Below, in pieces: positions 42,640 to 53,779 of a stretch of 64,000 nt of DNA (position 1 is the stretch's first letter; every line of letters starts with the position of its first letter). The position numbers and the translations under genes were made by a program. Source of the DNA: Pyropia yezoensis. Lineage: Eukaryota > Rhodophyta > Bangiophyceae > Bangiales > Bangiaceae. Under the pieces are notes generated by a model. The model did not search any database, was not told the origin of the DNA, and saw only the letters and a list, made by a program, of their open reading frames with translations. The stretch covers positions 19,639,346-19,703,345 of the forward strand of contig CM020618.1 in assembly GCA_009829735.1 (NCBI GenBank). Direction: 5' to 3'.

Positions 42640-44823
42640 ATGTCTACCCAAGAGACGGGGAACGTTCAAGATGACGGATCGGCGTCGACGCCGACTCCGG
42701 AGGTGACTACGGGAACCGGGATCGGGAACCCGATCGACAACATTGAGACGCCAATGCTTTCCGGTGCCGGATCGACGTTTGGCACGGCTCGGACGGCAGG
42801 AGGCGGGGGCCCGCCTCAACTGTCATCGACCGACCTCACTCCGCCGCCTCCTTCACCAGGGGATTCCCTGATGGCATCATTGGCCCGCATCGAGGCCCGG
42901 TTTTCCGGACTCGACGCTCGTCAAGAGCGGACGGAGGACGCAATGGCAGTGTTGATGTCAACACGCCACACGACGGGACCCCGTCGTGTTCCTCCCACAC
43001 CGGTACGGTTTGAACCGGCCGGACTACTTTCGGAGTCCACCGGGGTCGACCCCGGCGCAGCAACTCCCGGACAACCCCCGGACACAATGGGGTATGGATC
43101 CGACTCGTCGGCAGAGTTGGAACGGAGTCACACGGAGCGATACGCTCGGAGCACCCGAAGCGGACTCCGCGGACACGACCCGGCGGATACTTACGCCGGT
43201 GGAGAGTCGGTTATCGGGGGAGGGGGTACCCTCTTACAGTATCCCCACGACGAAGGAGGCCAGGCAACTCGGGTTCCCGAGGTGCCGACGCCTGAAGTAC
43301 CCTCTTCAGTGGTGGAAGCTATGACCGCGCAGGTAACTGCGAGTTTACTGAAGCGGATGGAGTCCGATGAGTTTGCTCATCAACTGGCTAAGCGACTGGA
43401 TATCCAGGACGCTGACACGGAGATCGTCAAAGAGGTCTTCCGGTCGGTTCTTACTCCGGAACGTTACCGTTTGGAGGACCGCTCTACCACCGTATCGGAA
43501 TCGATGCGTAATACGTCGCACCGAGCGATTCGCTCTATGCAGACCCTTATGAAGGGAGTCCCTATGTTCGGGGGCCCCAACGGACGCCCGTTGGCAGTCA
43601 TCGGCTTCTTGACTAGCTTCAAGGCAGCCGCGGACAAGGCCCTCGTTAACGAGGGGCTGGCCCTGGAGATCCTCCCGTTCTTTGTTGACGAACGGGTGCG
43701 AGGCATCCTTCGCCAGGCGTCCCCGATGCCGGGAATGAGGGTTGCGGCCACCCCCATGGATTACCGTGGGATTCTCAAGGAGCTGCTGAGCAGTTACCTC
43801 AGTGAGCACAAGTGCGAGGACCACTACCGCGCCCTGCGCACTGCCACCGCCCAGAGCTGGGAGGATGAGGAGATGTTCGGACGACGGATTCAAGAGCTCG
43901 ACTACGAGCTGGGGAAGCTCCTCGGAGAAGGGGAGCTACGGGCCATCCTGTTCGCAGGAGTACCCAACTACGTACGGATATCCGCACGGGGCGCCAACAC
44001 GGCACTGACGAACTTCAGTCGACTGATGCATATGTGCAAGTCCCTGGGGGACGCCTACCGGGTGCTTCACCCGGGGTGTGCTCTTGCCTTAAAGCCCAAG
44101 GGTGAGGGGAGCAAGCTCACTCTTACCCCGGTACCAAGGCAAGATAAGGTGGAACGTAAGGCCGCACCAGTACTGGTGGCTACCGATTACGCCCCCACTG
44201 GCGAGGAGGAGCCACTGGTTGACCAGCAGGGCCACCTGCTGTTACCGGCTACGCCGGTGATTGTTGAGCAAGGTACGGTAGCGTACATCGCTCCGGCGGG
44301 GACCCAGTTCCAGGTCAGCGAGGGCACGGGACGTCGCGTCCCGTACGTACGGACTACGGGGTACTCCCCGGTGACGGGTAACCCTCACCAACCCTTGCCA
44401 ACATGGGCGGTGCGCACGGAGGCACCTCCGCAGATTGCGGGCCGACCCAACCGGTTGGGGGAGTCCATGTTCCGGTTGACCCAAGGACCCAAGGCCTACC
44501 AGGGAGCAGGCACTCGGGCGCCCGAGGGAGGAAACCGCAGCTACGGGGCTACCCCGATGCGAACGCAAGGGGGGACCGGCACGTCCGGATGTATGTTGTG
44601 TGGGGATCCCCAGCACTGGGTGTCTTCCTGCCCACTCATCCCCGAGGAGTCTCGGCGGGCAGCGGCGCAACGCAAGGCATCCACCAAGGGGTATCCCGCC
44701 AGAGCACCCGGACCCGCACCGGGTAGGCAGCCAGCTCCAGGTGGAGTACTGGCCGTCGAGGAGGCACCTCCTCAGCCGGATGTCCCGGCGGACAGCACCC
44801 TACCCAGGGCGGGAAACGAGTAA
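42640..44823 (+). CDS. gag: gag of copy 1b
   Basis: Capsid-like polyprotein of 727 residues from the ATG at 42640. A disordered Thr/Pro-rich N-terminus is followed by a helical capsid region and one CCHC zinc knuckle (CMLCGDPQHWVSSC) near the C-terminus, with all four ligands present. The stop TAA lies 8 nt before the pol ATG. No fusion or clear shift site joins it to pol, so pol is probably made by reinitiation or from another RNA. Confidence 0.93.
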   Translation: MSTQETGNVQDDGSASTPTPEVTTGTGIGNPIDNIETPMLSGAGSTFGTARTAGGGGPPQLSSTDLTPPPPSPGDSLMASLARIEARFSGLDARQERTEDAMAVLMSTRHTTGPRRVPPTPVRFEPAGLLSESTGVDPGAATPGQPPDTMGYGSDSSAELERSHTERYARSTRSGLRGHDPADTYAGGESVIGGGGTLLQYPHDEGGQATRVPEVPTPEVPSSVVEAMTAQVTASLLKRMESDEFAHQLAKRLDIQDADTEIVKEVFRSVLTPERYRLEDRSTTVSESMRNTSHRAIRSMQTLMKGVPMFGGPNGRPLAVIGFLTSFKAAADKALVNEGLALEILPFFVDERVRGILRQASPMPGMRVAATPMDYRGILKELLSSYLSEHKCEDHYRALRTATAQSWEDEEMFGRRIQELDYELGKLLGEGELRAILFAGVPNYVRISARGANTALTNFSRLMHMCKSLGDAYRVLHPGCALALKPKGEGSKLTLTPVPRQDKVERKAAPVLVATDYAPTGEEEPLVDQQGHLLLPATPVIVEQGTVAYIAPAGTQFQVSEGTGRRVPYVRTTGYSPVTGNPHQPLPTWAVRTEAPPQIAGRPNRLGESMFRLTQGPKAYQGAGTRAPEGGNRSYGATPMRTQGGTGTSGCMLCGDPQHWVSSCPLIPEESRRAAAQRKASTKGYPARAPGPAPGRQPAPGGVLAVEEAPPQPDVPADSTLPRAGNE

Positions 44824-44831
44824 GAGGAAGG

Positions 44832-47800
44832 ATGACCGGGGGGCGCTGGGGTAACCCAAGCAAGTCACCCCGGAGTACCGCGGGGAAAGCCCCACGGCGA
44901 GCGCGTTTGAGCCGTCGCCGCATCAATCCCCGGGTACACCTTCCGGCCCCGACGACACGGAGTCAGGGGAAAGATGAGAATTCCCCGATAACGGGAGGCG
45001 AGGACGGGATGCCCCGTCACGTTGAACCAGCCAAGGGCCCTGTCCAGGATGCCCGAGGAACACCGGATATCGGTGTAGGACATGTGCTGTTTACCTTGGA
45101 GAACTTCAAGGTATCAGCCACACTGGGGGTTGACCCGCAGTCGACACGATCGTACTACCCTGTACTGGATACAGGGGCTGGACCTAACCTGATCCGGAAG
45201 GATACCCTCCCGGACAAGTGGCTCCCGCGAGTCAGAGTTGCTCGGGGACCCACGATCAAGGATGCGAATGGTCGTCTCATTCGTACGACCGCAGCGATGT
45301 CGCTGCGGGTTACCATCGGGGAACTCACCACGGAAGTCGACTTCCTGGTGTGTGAGACCCTATCGGTGCCCTGCATACTGGGGTGCACCTTCATCAACGT
45401 TCACGTGGATGCAATCCGGCCAGGCCGGAGGACCGTCGAGCTTCAAGAAGCCGACGGGACGAAGCGAGGACATACGGCTATCGTCAGGGACCTGACGCTA
45501 CAAGGGAGCCACGTTAACGTGGCTGAGGTGTACGCAAGCGTCGAACCGAAGACACTTCGGTTGGCCAAGCGAACTCGCTTTGAGCCGTTGTCGGAGACAG
45601 TCCTCCCGGTTAACTGCGACCTCGCAGGCATCTGCAGAGTCCGGTCCAACCTGCGGACGTACAAGCGCCATGGGTTGACCATGGCCAACGGTCTCTTAGA
45701 CCTCCCAGCAGGAGGGTCGTCGCTCCTTGTGATGGCGAACTATCGCCGTAAGGCAGTCACCCTCCCGAAGGGAACTATCCTCGGGATTGCCGAGCTCTAC
45801 GAAGGAGATATCCTTACCCCTGACAAGGAAGGTCAAGTGGAACCACTTGAGGTGCTGGCGGTCGCCGAGACCGCCGAGCGACAGCAACCCGATGACGGGA
45901 AGCCTCACCCATCGGCGGCCCCGGCGGACATGCCGCCAAAGGACCAAGAAGCACTGGAGGCCCTGGCCGAGGCTGACCTCGACCACCTTCCCCCTTCGGT
46001 AGCCGAAGGGGTACGACGGATGCTAAGAAAGCATGACGTCATGTGGACAGGCGGGGCCTTGGGTACCATTGGGGCAACCCAACATCGTATAGACCTGGTA
46101 CCAGGCGCACGCCCCGCCCGGTCACAACCGCACCGAGCGGGACCTATGCAACGAGAGATCGTTGATGGAGAAGTGAAGAGGATGAGCGAAGCAAAGGTGA
46201 TACGACCTTCGATGTCAGAGTGGGGTGCCCCAGTCGTCATCGTACCGAAGAAGGATCAAACTCCTCGGTTCTGCATCGATTATCGACGCCTCAACTTGGT
46301 TACCAAGAAAGACTCATACCCTTTACCAAGGATGGATGAATGCATCGACTCCCTGGGGGAAGCCACGGTGTTTACCACCATCGACTGCAATGCCGGATAC
46401 TGGCAGATCCCAGTGGCGGACGAGGACATCCCCAAGACGGCGTTCGTCTGTCACAGTGGAGTGTACGAGTTCCTAAGGATGCCCTTCGGATTGTCCAACG
46501 CCCCCGCTACATTCCAGCGGGCTACCGACATTATACTGTCGGGGGTGAAGTGGCGTAACTGCCTAGTGTACCTCGATGACGTCATCGTCTTCTCGCGTAA
46601 CATGGATGACCATGTGCAACATGTTGACGAGGTACTCACCCTCTTGAGGAACGCCGGGGTAACCCTGCGTCTGAAGAAGTGCGCCTTCTTCCAACAGACG
46701 GTCGAGTATCTGGGCCACCAGATAACCCCTGGTAAACTAGGGGTACTCGAAGCCAATACCCGGGCACTCCGGGATGCTCGGTTCCCTAACACCCAGACGC
46801 AGCTCAAGAGCCTTCTGGGAATGTGCAACGTATACCGACGGTTCGTCAAGAACTTCGCTCGGATAGCTAAACCGTTAACGGTTCTTACGAGCAGTACCTT
46901 ACCCAAGGTACTCCAACCCCCTTGGCCTAGCGAAGAGGAGGCATTCGAGTCGCCGAAGCGCGCCCTGCTATCCCCACCCGTCTATGCGTTACCGCACAGA
47001 CGGGGTACCTTCGTCATCGATGTCGATGCGTGCGACACCCAAGTGGGATGCACCCTGCTACAGGGAGAGACGTTGATCGGTTCCGATAACGTTATCCCGG
47101 ATCTACGTCCGGTAGGGTACTTCAGCCGGACACTCAACCCGGCTGAGCGTAACTATAGTGCCACCGAGCGTGAGTGCCTCGGAGTTATATGGGCAGTGCA
47201 ACTGCTCCGTCCATACCTGGAGGGCTCCAGGTTCATCGTGAGGTCCGACCACGAACCCCTACGATGGCTCCTCAACCTTGGTGACAAGGATTCCGACAGC
47301 CATGGGAGGCTAGCCCGATGGAGGCTGAAGATGGCCGAGCACGACTACCGTACCGTGTATAAGGCTGGGTCAACCCACCATCTCGGAGACGCATTGTCTC
47401 GACTCGACACCCCGAGCGGGGATACCCGCCCGGTGGACGAGGACATCCCGGTGGTACCGGTCTGCATGGTGGGTAACGCTACCCAAGGTATGGTTGACCA
47501 TACCATGCCACACCGAGCATGCCCACTGACCCTCGCGGACTTCCGCGAGGCACAAGCCAATGACGACGACTGTAGACGCCATCGCGCTAACCTCCTGGCC
47601 GGTACGGCCGGCATCTTCTCCGAGAATGAAGACGGACTCATGTACCGGCGGGCACCCGCCGATGGACGACAGCAAGTCGTGGTTCCCGTGTCCTTACGGC
47701 AAGCCGTCATGGAACGAGAACACGAGAACCCTACAGCCGGACACCCGGGGGGTTCACGTATGTTCGCAGCAATGCGAAGGTTCTTCTACTGGCCAGCAAT

Positions 47801-48998
47801 GGCCGTCGACGTGGTCGACCACGTAAGGGGATGCCACCCCTGTGCACGTAACCGCATGAGTCTACATAGGCAGGCGTCTGCCATGAAACTGTTCCCACCT
47901 GATGGGCCCAACGAGCAGGTCGCTATCGACATACTCGGGCCACTTCCGGTAACGGAAGAAGGGAACAGGTACATCCTGGTCATGTCAGACCGCTTCACTA
48001 AGCTGTCACGAGCGGCAGCCATCCCGAATGATACGGCATACACGATTATAAACGCAGTGGTTGACCACTGGATCAGTGCATACGGAGTCATGAAGCAACT
48101 CCTCTCCAACAACGGAGCAAACCTGACGTCAGCATTCTGCACTAAGGTCATGGGCATGTTCGGGATCGAACCACGTCGGGCATCCGACTACCACCCGCAG
48201 ACCAACGGACAGGTGGAGCGGTTCAACCGCACCATCGTCAAGATGCTACAGTGCTACGTGGCCGAGCACACGAACACTTGGGACAGGCTCCTGTCCGTAC
48301 TTACCCTGGCATACAATGCCAGGCCACATCGGAGCACGAACATAGCCCCTCTAGAGTGGGTCATGCCACTAGGAGTCGGTAACCTGACGCTGCCGCCAGG
48401 CAGGTGCACTCGGTATGATACACCGAGAGGCCGACCAGCCGAACGTATACACCTAGCTTGGTTGGCCAAGCTATCGTGGATGATACCGAAACTCAAGGGC
48501 GCCCTTGACCGTACACAACTTCGATACAAGAAGAACTTCGACGCCCGACTACGGGTGCGCAACGCTACCCTGATGACAGGTGACTGGGTCTACATCAGAC
48601 ACCAGAAGTTCCGGGGGAACGAGCTCATGCAACCGATCAAGGGACCGTACCAGATTCTCCACAGAGATGACCACTCTGTTAGCTTACACTCCGATACGGA
48701 GATCCAACGCATCAGTGAGAATGATGTCACACCAGCGCCGAAGCCAGAACATCCTCAGCCGGTACCGGCTGGGTTGCTACATGAAGCGCTTACCACCCAC
48801 CGGTCGGATGCCACGGTGGGACCAGATGGAATCCCATACCAGGTGGAGAGCATCGTCGGACATACCGACCCAGATCTACCAGAACCCTGGTACGTCAAGG
48901 TAATGTGGGTCGGTTACGACTCACCCACCGGGGAACAAGCGGCGAATATACCCCGCCAACTACTCATGCCTTACATGAGGCGAGGGCGCCTCCTGTAA
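44832..48998 (+). CDS. pol: pol of copy 1b: protease, RT, RNase H, integrase, chromodomain
   Basis: A single open frame of 1388 residues. Protease D113 lies in DTGAG; the RT box YLDD has D582 and D583; the RNase H Asp is D732; the integrase zinc finger has H964 or H971 with C1001 and C1004. The integrase core has D1033 and E1129, but the middle catalytic Asp of the D,D35E triad is Asn (N1093, SNNG; copy 1a has SDNG), so integration activity should be lost. The last 55 residues form a chromodomain (YQVESIVGH...WVGYDSP), expected to guide insertion to marked chromatin. Confidence 0.95.
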   Translation: MTGGRWGNPSKSPRSTAGKAPRRARLSRRRINPRVHLPAPTTRSQGKDENSPITGGEDGMPRHVEPAKGPVQDARGTPDIGVGHVLFTLENFKVSATLGVDPQSTRSYYPVLDTGAGPNLIRKDTLPDKWLPRVRVARGPTIKDANGRLIRTTAAMSLRVTIGELTTEVDFLVCETLSVPCILGCTFINVHVDAIRPGRRTVELQEADGTKRGHTAIVRDLTLQGSHVNVAEVYASVEPKTLRLAKRTRFEPLSETVLPVNCDLAGICRVRSNLRTYKRHGLTMANGLLDLPAGGSSLLVMANYRRKAVTLPKGTILGIAELYEGDILTPDKEGQVEPLEVLAVAETAERQQPDDGKPHPSAAPADMPPKDQEALEALAEADLDHLPPSVAEGVRRMLRKHDVMWTGGALGTIGATQHRIDLVPGARPARSQPHRAGPMQREIVDGEVKRMSEAKVIRPSMSEWGAPVVIVPKKDQTPRFCIDYRRLNLVTKKDSYPLPRMDECIDSLGEATVFTTIDCNAGYWQIPVADEDIPKTAFVCHSGVYEFLRMPFGLSNAPATFQRATDIILSGVKWRNCLVYLDDVIVFSRNMDDHVQHVDEVLTLLRNAGVTLRLKKCAFFQQTVEYLGHQITPGKLGVLEANTRALRDARFPNTQTQLKSLLGMCNVYRRFVKNFARIAKPLTVLTSSTLPKVLQPPWPSEEEAFESPKRALLSPPVYALPHRRGTFVIDVDACDTQVGCTLLQGETLIGSDNVIPDLRPVGYFSRTLNPAERNYSATERECLGVIWAVQLLRPYLEGSRFIVRSDHEPLRWLLNLGDKDSDSHGRLARWRLKMAEHDYRTVYKAGSTHHLGDALSRLDTPSGDTRPVDEDIPVVPVCMVGNATQGMVDHTMPHRACPLTLADFREAQANDDDCRRHRANLLAGTAGIFSENEDGLMYRRAPADGRQQVVVPVSLRQAVMEREHENPTAGHPGGSRMFAAMRRFFYWPAMAVDVVDHVRGCHPCARNRMSLHRQASAMKLFPPDGPNEQVAIDILGPLPVTEEGNRYILVMSDRFTKLSRAAAIPNDTAYTIINAVVDHWISAYGVMKQLLSNNGANLTSAFCTKVMGMFGIEPRRASDYHPQTNGQVERFNRTIVKMLQCYVAEHTNTWDRLLSVLTLAYNARPHRSTNIAPLEWVMPLGVGNLTLPPGRCTRYDTPRGRPAERIHLAWLAKLSWMIPKLKGALDRTQLRYKKNFDARLRVRNATLMTGDWVYIRHQKFRGNELMQPIKGPYQILHRDDHSVSLHSDTEIQRISENDVTPAPKPEHPQPVPAGLLHEALTTHRSDATVGPDGIPYQVESIVGHTDPDLPEPWYVKVMWVGYDSPTGEQAANIPRQLLMPYMRRGRLL

Positions 48999-49076
48999 CA
49001 ACCCAACCGGATCCGACTTCGGATGTAGGGGGGTGGGGCTTAGTCCTACTAAGTAGGGTGTGACATGGTTACTGCA

Positions 49077-49270
49077 GACTTAGGTTTCTAAGTCAAATCA
49101 GACTTAGGTTTCTAAGTCCGGCCAAGCTTAGGTAACTCAGTAAAACCTGAACCTTAATAAGTTAACTTAAAGGTAAAGGCTAACTCCGATAATATCGAAG
49201 TAACTAGGGGGCTTACAAGGGAGGATGACCTCCCCAAGCCAAGACACAAAGTGAGGGAGGATGACCTCCC
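49077..49270. terminator. Hairpin cluster between convergent pol and antisense gene
   Basis: GACTTAGGTTTCTAAGTC occurs at 49077-49094 and 49101-49118 (7-bp stems). GGGAGGATGACCTCCC occurs at 49219-49234 and 49255-49270 (6-bp stems). They sit where sense and antisense transcripts would meet, so a role in 3' end formation is possible but unproven. Confidence 0.45.
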
Positions 49271-49448
49271 CAAGCATGAACCAACCGGAAGAAGTTGGAC
49301 GGGAGGCAAGGCACCACTGAGCCAGAAGGGGTACCCCCCAGGGCAGCAAACAGAGGCAAGCAATGCCCCCAAAGGGGATGAGTTTATACTCACTAATACC
49401 CGGCCACCATAAGGGTCGCCGGGTCCCTCACTCTCACTCTCACAACCA

Positions 49449-51977
49449 TCAGAAGGGGTTACCCCCGCCAGCAGAAGGGGGCCAGTCACGCGTCGTCGCG
49501 TACACTTCCGCACTCCAACGGTCGGCTATCTCACGCCGGTTGAGCGCCTGAGCTACCTCAGCGCTAAGATGCACCAGAGTGCTGTCACCAGCCTCCACAG
49601 CATCCAGAGCCATCTGTAGGCGGTTGAGCACCCAACCGAGGCAACGCGCGGTACCGACCAGCGCAGCAGCTGGGAGGATGTCCCCCCAGCTAGCCGGAGG
49701 CGCCTCCGCCAACTCACGAGAGAGAAGGGCGTTAACGCCCTCATGCCACAAGCGGGGACCCCCGTCGGGCATGACGGGAGCCGGCGATGCCACCGGAGGG
49801 ACCGGAGCTACAGCCGGAGGAGTGGACACCGCCACTGCCGGAGACGGCGGTAGCTGGTAAGGAGCACGGTACGACCGTGAAGGAGGACCAGACTCCTGGG
49901 CAGAACGCCCACCGGGAACCCGGTGGAGCTCCCCACGACGACGATACGTCTCGCGGCCTGCACCAGTGGAGTCCCACTCACGGCGACGGCGACCCGTGCC
50001 CATAGGAGTCGGGTTACCGAACCAGGGGGTTCCCACCTGGAGAGGGTCGGGCAGAACCACGGGAATACCCAGGCCTGGTACCGACTCGGTGGATGCCCAC
50101 CCCTGGTATCCATCCTCAGCCGAGATAACTCGGCGGATACGTAGCGAGTGACGAGGCAACGGGAGCGTTCCCGGTTGCGCGTCACGGAACGGCGGCAAGG
50201 TCGCCACCGCCGACCAGTTCACGGCATCGTGATCGGCCACGAGCGCAGTCAGCTCACGGGTTAACCCCGCCCCAGTAGCAATGGCGTCAACGCCTAGCTC
50301 CCCAAGGTGCCGATGGACACCCGTCGGAAGATGGAACAGCCGACCCTGTCGGCGGGCCGACAACAGGAAGGAAGAGACCTGCCCGAGGGTAACCTCGAGG
50401 GTGAAGACACCCTGCAGCACATGCGTGGGCCGAGCGGCCAGCACACTGCCGAAGTAGCGCAGGCAAGGACCGGTGTCAAACCGGAAAGCCGGGGCGGGCT
50501 CCCACCCTTCTTGCCACCCAGGCGGGCGCAACAGAGTGTACACGGGAGCACGAGCGTTACCGGTCTGCAACGCGCACGTTATATCCGTGCGGAATGGGTC
50601 CGCCATGACACCATGGTTTCGACGCCAGCTGGAAGCTGACTTCAAGCCACCCATGGTCGGGAAGGGCGGCGTCAGCCACAGATACGGGGGATCCCCCGGG
50701 TAGTAGTCCAAACCGGGATACCGGTTGGTACCAGGCACAAGCTGCCCGAAGGCCACAGGGGTCTGGGTAGCAGCCACCCCGCGGGCACCCGCAGGGTAAT
50801 CCACCTCCCGCGGCAGCGCGGGGGCAACCAAGTCGCACACCCCAAAAGCGGGGTGCAGAGTAGCCTCAGGCCGCCCGACCCGGGCGCGCCAGAGTTGAGC
50901 ATGCCGGTCGTCCGGCTGGCTGAGTACCCAATGATGCTCGACGCGAACCGCGTCAGGCTGGGCAACCAGTCGAGCCAGCTCCCGCTCCCAACAGGAGTCC
51001 AACGAAACCAGACGGGGGGTACCTCCACGACGGCCCGGCGGGTGGAAGTCCACCCGCATCCGACCGCCTGAGTCCATGGCTTCCTGCACCGTCAGGCTAC
51101 GCACCCGAGCCACCAGCTCGGAGACCGACAACGGGGGGTGTCCCACCGCAGAGGCGGCACCGCCCCGCTCGGAAGCGGTACCGCCACCCGCAGAGGCGAC
51201 GCCGCCACCGACCAGGCCGACGTAGCCGCCCAACGGGGCAACCCGGGCCGGCCCAGGAACAAGCGCCGGCGCCGGCGGAAGCCCAACGGGTAGGTGCACC
51301 GGCGCCGGGGCACGGGGACGAGGAGGAAGAAGTAGGGCGGGCACCCGCCCGGAGTAGCTCCCGGTGTCAACCGCCATGGGGGAAGGAGCGTCTTGACCGC
51401 TCGACGCCCGCGGCACCGCGGGTAGGGTACCGGCGCCGGCACCACCCGTCGACGTCGCCCCCGCCTCGGAAGGGGAAGGCACTTGGACAGCCTCCGGAGC
51501 CGGAGCACCGGCCGTGCGGACACCCGCACCGTCTTGACTCGCCGCACCGGGTGTCGCACCGCCACTACCACCCCCGTCAACGTCGGGATCGCCTTGAGGA
51601 ATCCCCGTCCGGACACCCGGACCACCTTGCCCAGCCGGAGTCGGCCGGGAATCGCCACTTCCGCCGTAGGGCGGGCCATCTTGGGGTAGCTACGGCGGGC
51701 CGGCATCGGCACCAGGCTCCATCCGGGTAGCCGGAAGGGAAGGGGTAGAGGCAGCCACGCGCGGTTGACCGGCGGGTTGACCCCCGACCGACGGCACCGT
51801 CGTGCCGCTGCACACGGACGACAGTCCTCCGGCCGACACACGGACGGACGCCACAGGCTCGTCGTCTTCCGACGAGCTCGCCCCGTAACGCGCGGCAGGA
51901 CCGACGGGCGCGTCGTCCTCCATCTCCTCCCCAATCAGGAGGTCTTCCTCCTCCCCAAGCACCTGGGGATAGGACAT
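49449..51977 (-). pseudogene. Antisense gene of family 1 (copy 1b), one nonsense codon
   Basis: It lies on the strand opposite gag-pol, between pol and the 3' LTR. The ATG at 51977 aligns with that of copy 1a (both followed by PQV-x-G and an acidic patch with DLL). A TAG at 51690-51692 is the only interruption; the rest is open to the stop at 49449. The core includes ELVARVRSLTVQEAMDSGGR, a WERELARLVAQP-like block and LRYFGSVLA. The C-terminus has Trp where copy 1a has TGA. The two copies differ in stops but share frame and domain order. Function unknown. Confidence 0.75.
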
Positions 51978-52551
51978 GATAACGGGTGGCAGAGTCCCCC
52001 GCGCCCACAAGCCGTCGACGGCTACGATCCGGTACGGTGTGACAACCGGGACGAGCCAGGGAAGCGCGGGCACCCGCGCTTATGACCACAAACAGCCACG
52101 AGAAGCGCCGCAAGTGCGCGGGTCAACCCGCGCCCCACGGGGCTATGAACGCGCTCCACCCAGGCACCTGGGCGGGATGGGCCACACCCCCGTACGGGGC
52201 AACCACGAGGGGGTCACCCCGAACGCGCCCCCGCGAAAAGCGGGCAGCGGCCGCCCCCATTCACTCGATAACACGAGAGGGGCCCCCCTACCACCAGACG
52301 CCTGGTGGCGGATCCGCTTGCACCACCCCTCGGAAAGGGGGGTCGTGAACAGAAACCCGCATCGGGAATCTAACGGTCCGGAAAACGGATCGTGTGTGTA
52401 CCACACAAAGGGGGGCACCCCCCTCAGACAACCCCGAAAAGGGGTGTCTGTCGCGACAGGGCGCAAAGCCCCACCCGACTGGTAAACGGTCACGCGACCC
52501 ACTTACATTCGGTAACCCGAATGCAACTCGACCCGAGGACGGGCCGAATCT

Positions 52552-52563
52552 AAGGGGGGGATA
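52552..52563 (+). promoter_or_regulatory. Polypurine tract of copy 1b
   Basis: AAGGGGGGGATA directly before the 3' LTR. Confidence 0.75.
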
Positions 52564-52926
52564 TGTAGCAATATGGTTGGCCGTATTGTGACCCTAATAT
52601 TAGGGGGGCTACTTCTAACCCTTGGCTTTCAATTTGATAGTCTGTACTGGTCACGGTATCTATAAGTTACGTATGACCAGAGGGACTTGCATCTTGGGGT
52701 GGAGGGTAGTTAGTAGTGTCTCCGAGGGTTTATAACGAGGGGGCCGGCGGCGAATCCACCGCCGGCCAAGGTAGAACAATAAACCCCTCCCATTTGGGCT
52801 CCCATCTTGGTCCCGTGGCTTGTGCTCCAAGGACAGCAACCTTGGCCTCCCGGTGACGTTGGTGGCGATCCCCCTTGGTGAGTGTTCCCTGAGAGTGGAC
52901 GTGCGACGGATACCTATTGTGCTACA
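52564..52926 (+). repeat. 3' LTR of copy 1b
   Basis: Same ends as the 5' LTR, with four single-base differences. Followed by CACAG. Confidence 0.97.
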
Positions 52927-52931
52927 CACAG

Positions 52932-53779
52932 CCGATGAAAAAGTGCCAGATATAGAGGTCCTCGTCACAAACAACCTCCATGGTGACAGAGCGTCGGCCC
53001 TTGTAGTCCTGGTACTGCCCAGCCTGGCCTCGTGGGCACTGCCGCCACGGCCAGCGGGAGCAATCAATGCTGCCCATGCATCCGGGCATGCCGCGCTGCG
53101 CGTTGCAGTGAAGGATGTGCGCCAACTCATCGTCGTTGGGGGCCCGCAGGTACATAGGTGCATACTTGTGGACAATGAAGTCCACCAGCTTCGTAGTGAC
53201 TACAGCCACTGTCGAGCGGGACAACATCACATACTCATCAGACCGGTCGTACGACTCGCCGTACGCCAGCACTCGAAATGCAGCGACATGCTTCTGTAAA
53301 GGGTACGCTTGCGGCCGCCCGGTGGCGTTGATGCGGCGCGCCCAGAAGGGCTCGTCTTTCATGTCGCTGTAGACGCACTCAAAGACGGCCCGAGGCAAGC
53401 GAGAAAGCCGCTCAAAGTCGGCCTCAGAGTTCACTGGGGGTCGCCCGTCCAGGCCAAAATAGTCTCTCAGAATAGCCCGATAGCCGACGTCGAAATCTCG
53501 GTCTCTGTTGCCCCGCTTGCCTGAGATAGAGCCTGGCCGCTTGTGCGGCCCAGACTGTCGAAGCGCAAGACGACACTGAGCTGCAAGAGCTGCGGTGGTT
53601 GCAGTGCCCAGAACGACGGCGAGCATCTCGTCGTCAGAGTCATCAGACTCACACATGCCGCCTGATTCAGCGTCCAGAGGAGGGGAGGGAGGAGCCGCAC
53701 TAGCGGGGCTTTCGCCAGATGCAGGGCCCGAGCCTGCACAATCCCCGCCCGCACCTTCACCAACGCCTCGCCCAGACAT
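52932..53779 (-). pseudogene. PIF/Harbinger-type DDE transposase, 5' half
   Basis: The ATG at 53779 (MSGRGVGEG) opens the gene. An acidic Ser-rich N-terminus is followed by a helical region and the first catalytic Asp in GSIDCSRW (D239). It ends in DLYIWHFFIGC at the insertion point. If the Ty3/gypsy element and one CACAG are set aside, the two halves are in the same frame and total 548 residues without a stop, so only the insertion breaks the gene. The frame is open upstream to 53941 through short GC-rich repeats. Confidence 0.88.

Larger units (their letters stand above)
42052..52926 (+). mobile_element. Ty3/gypsy family 1, copy 1b, complete insertion
   Basis: LTRs at 42052-42414 and 52564-52926 (363 bp each, four differences) flank gag, pol and an antisense gene. 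The target duplication CACAG is at 42047-42051 and 52927-52931. It lies inside the DDE transposase gene of the Harbinger element. The few LTR differences and the open gag and pol frames make it the youngest large element here apart from the TRIM. Confidence 0.97.
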
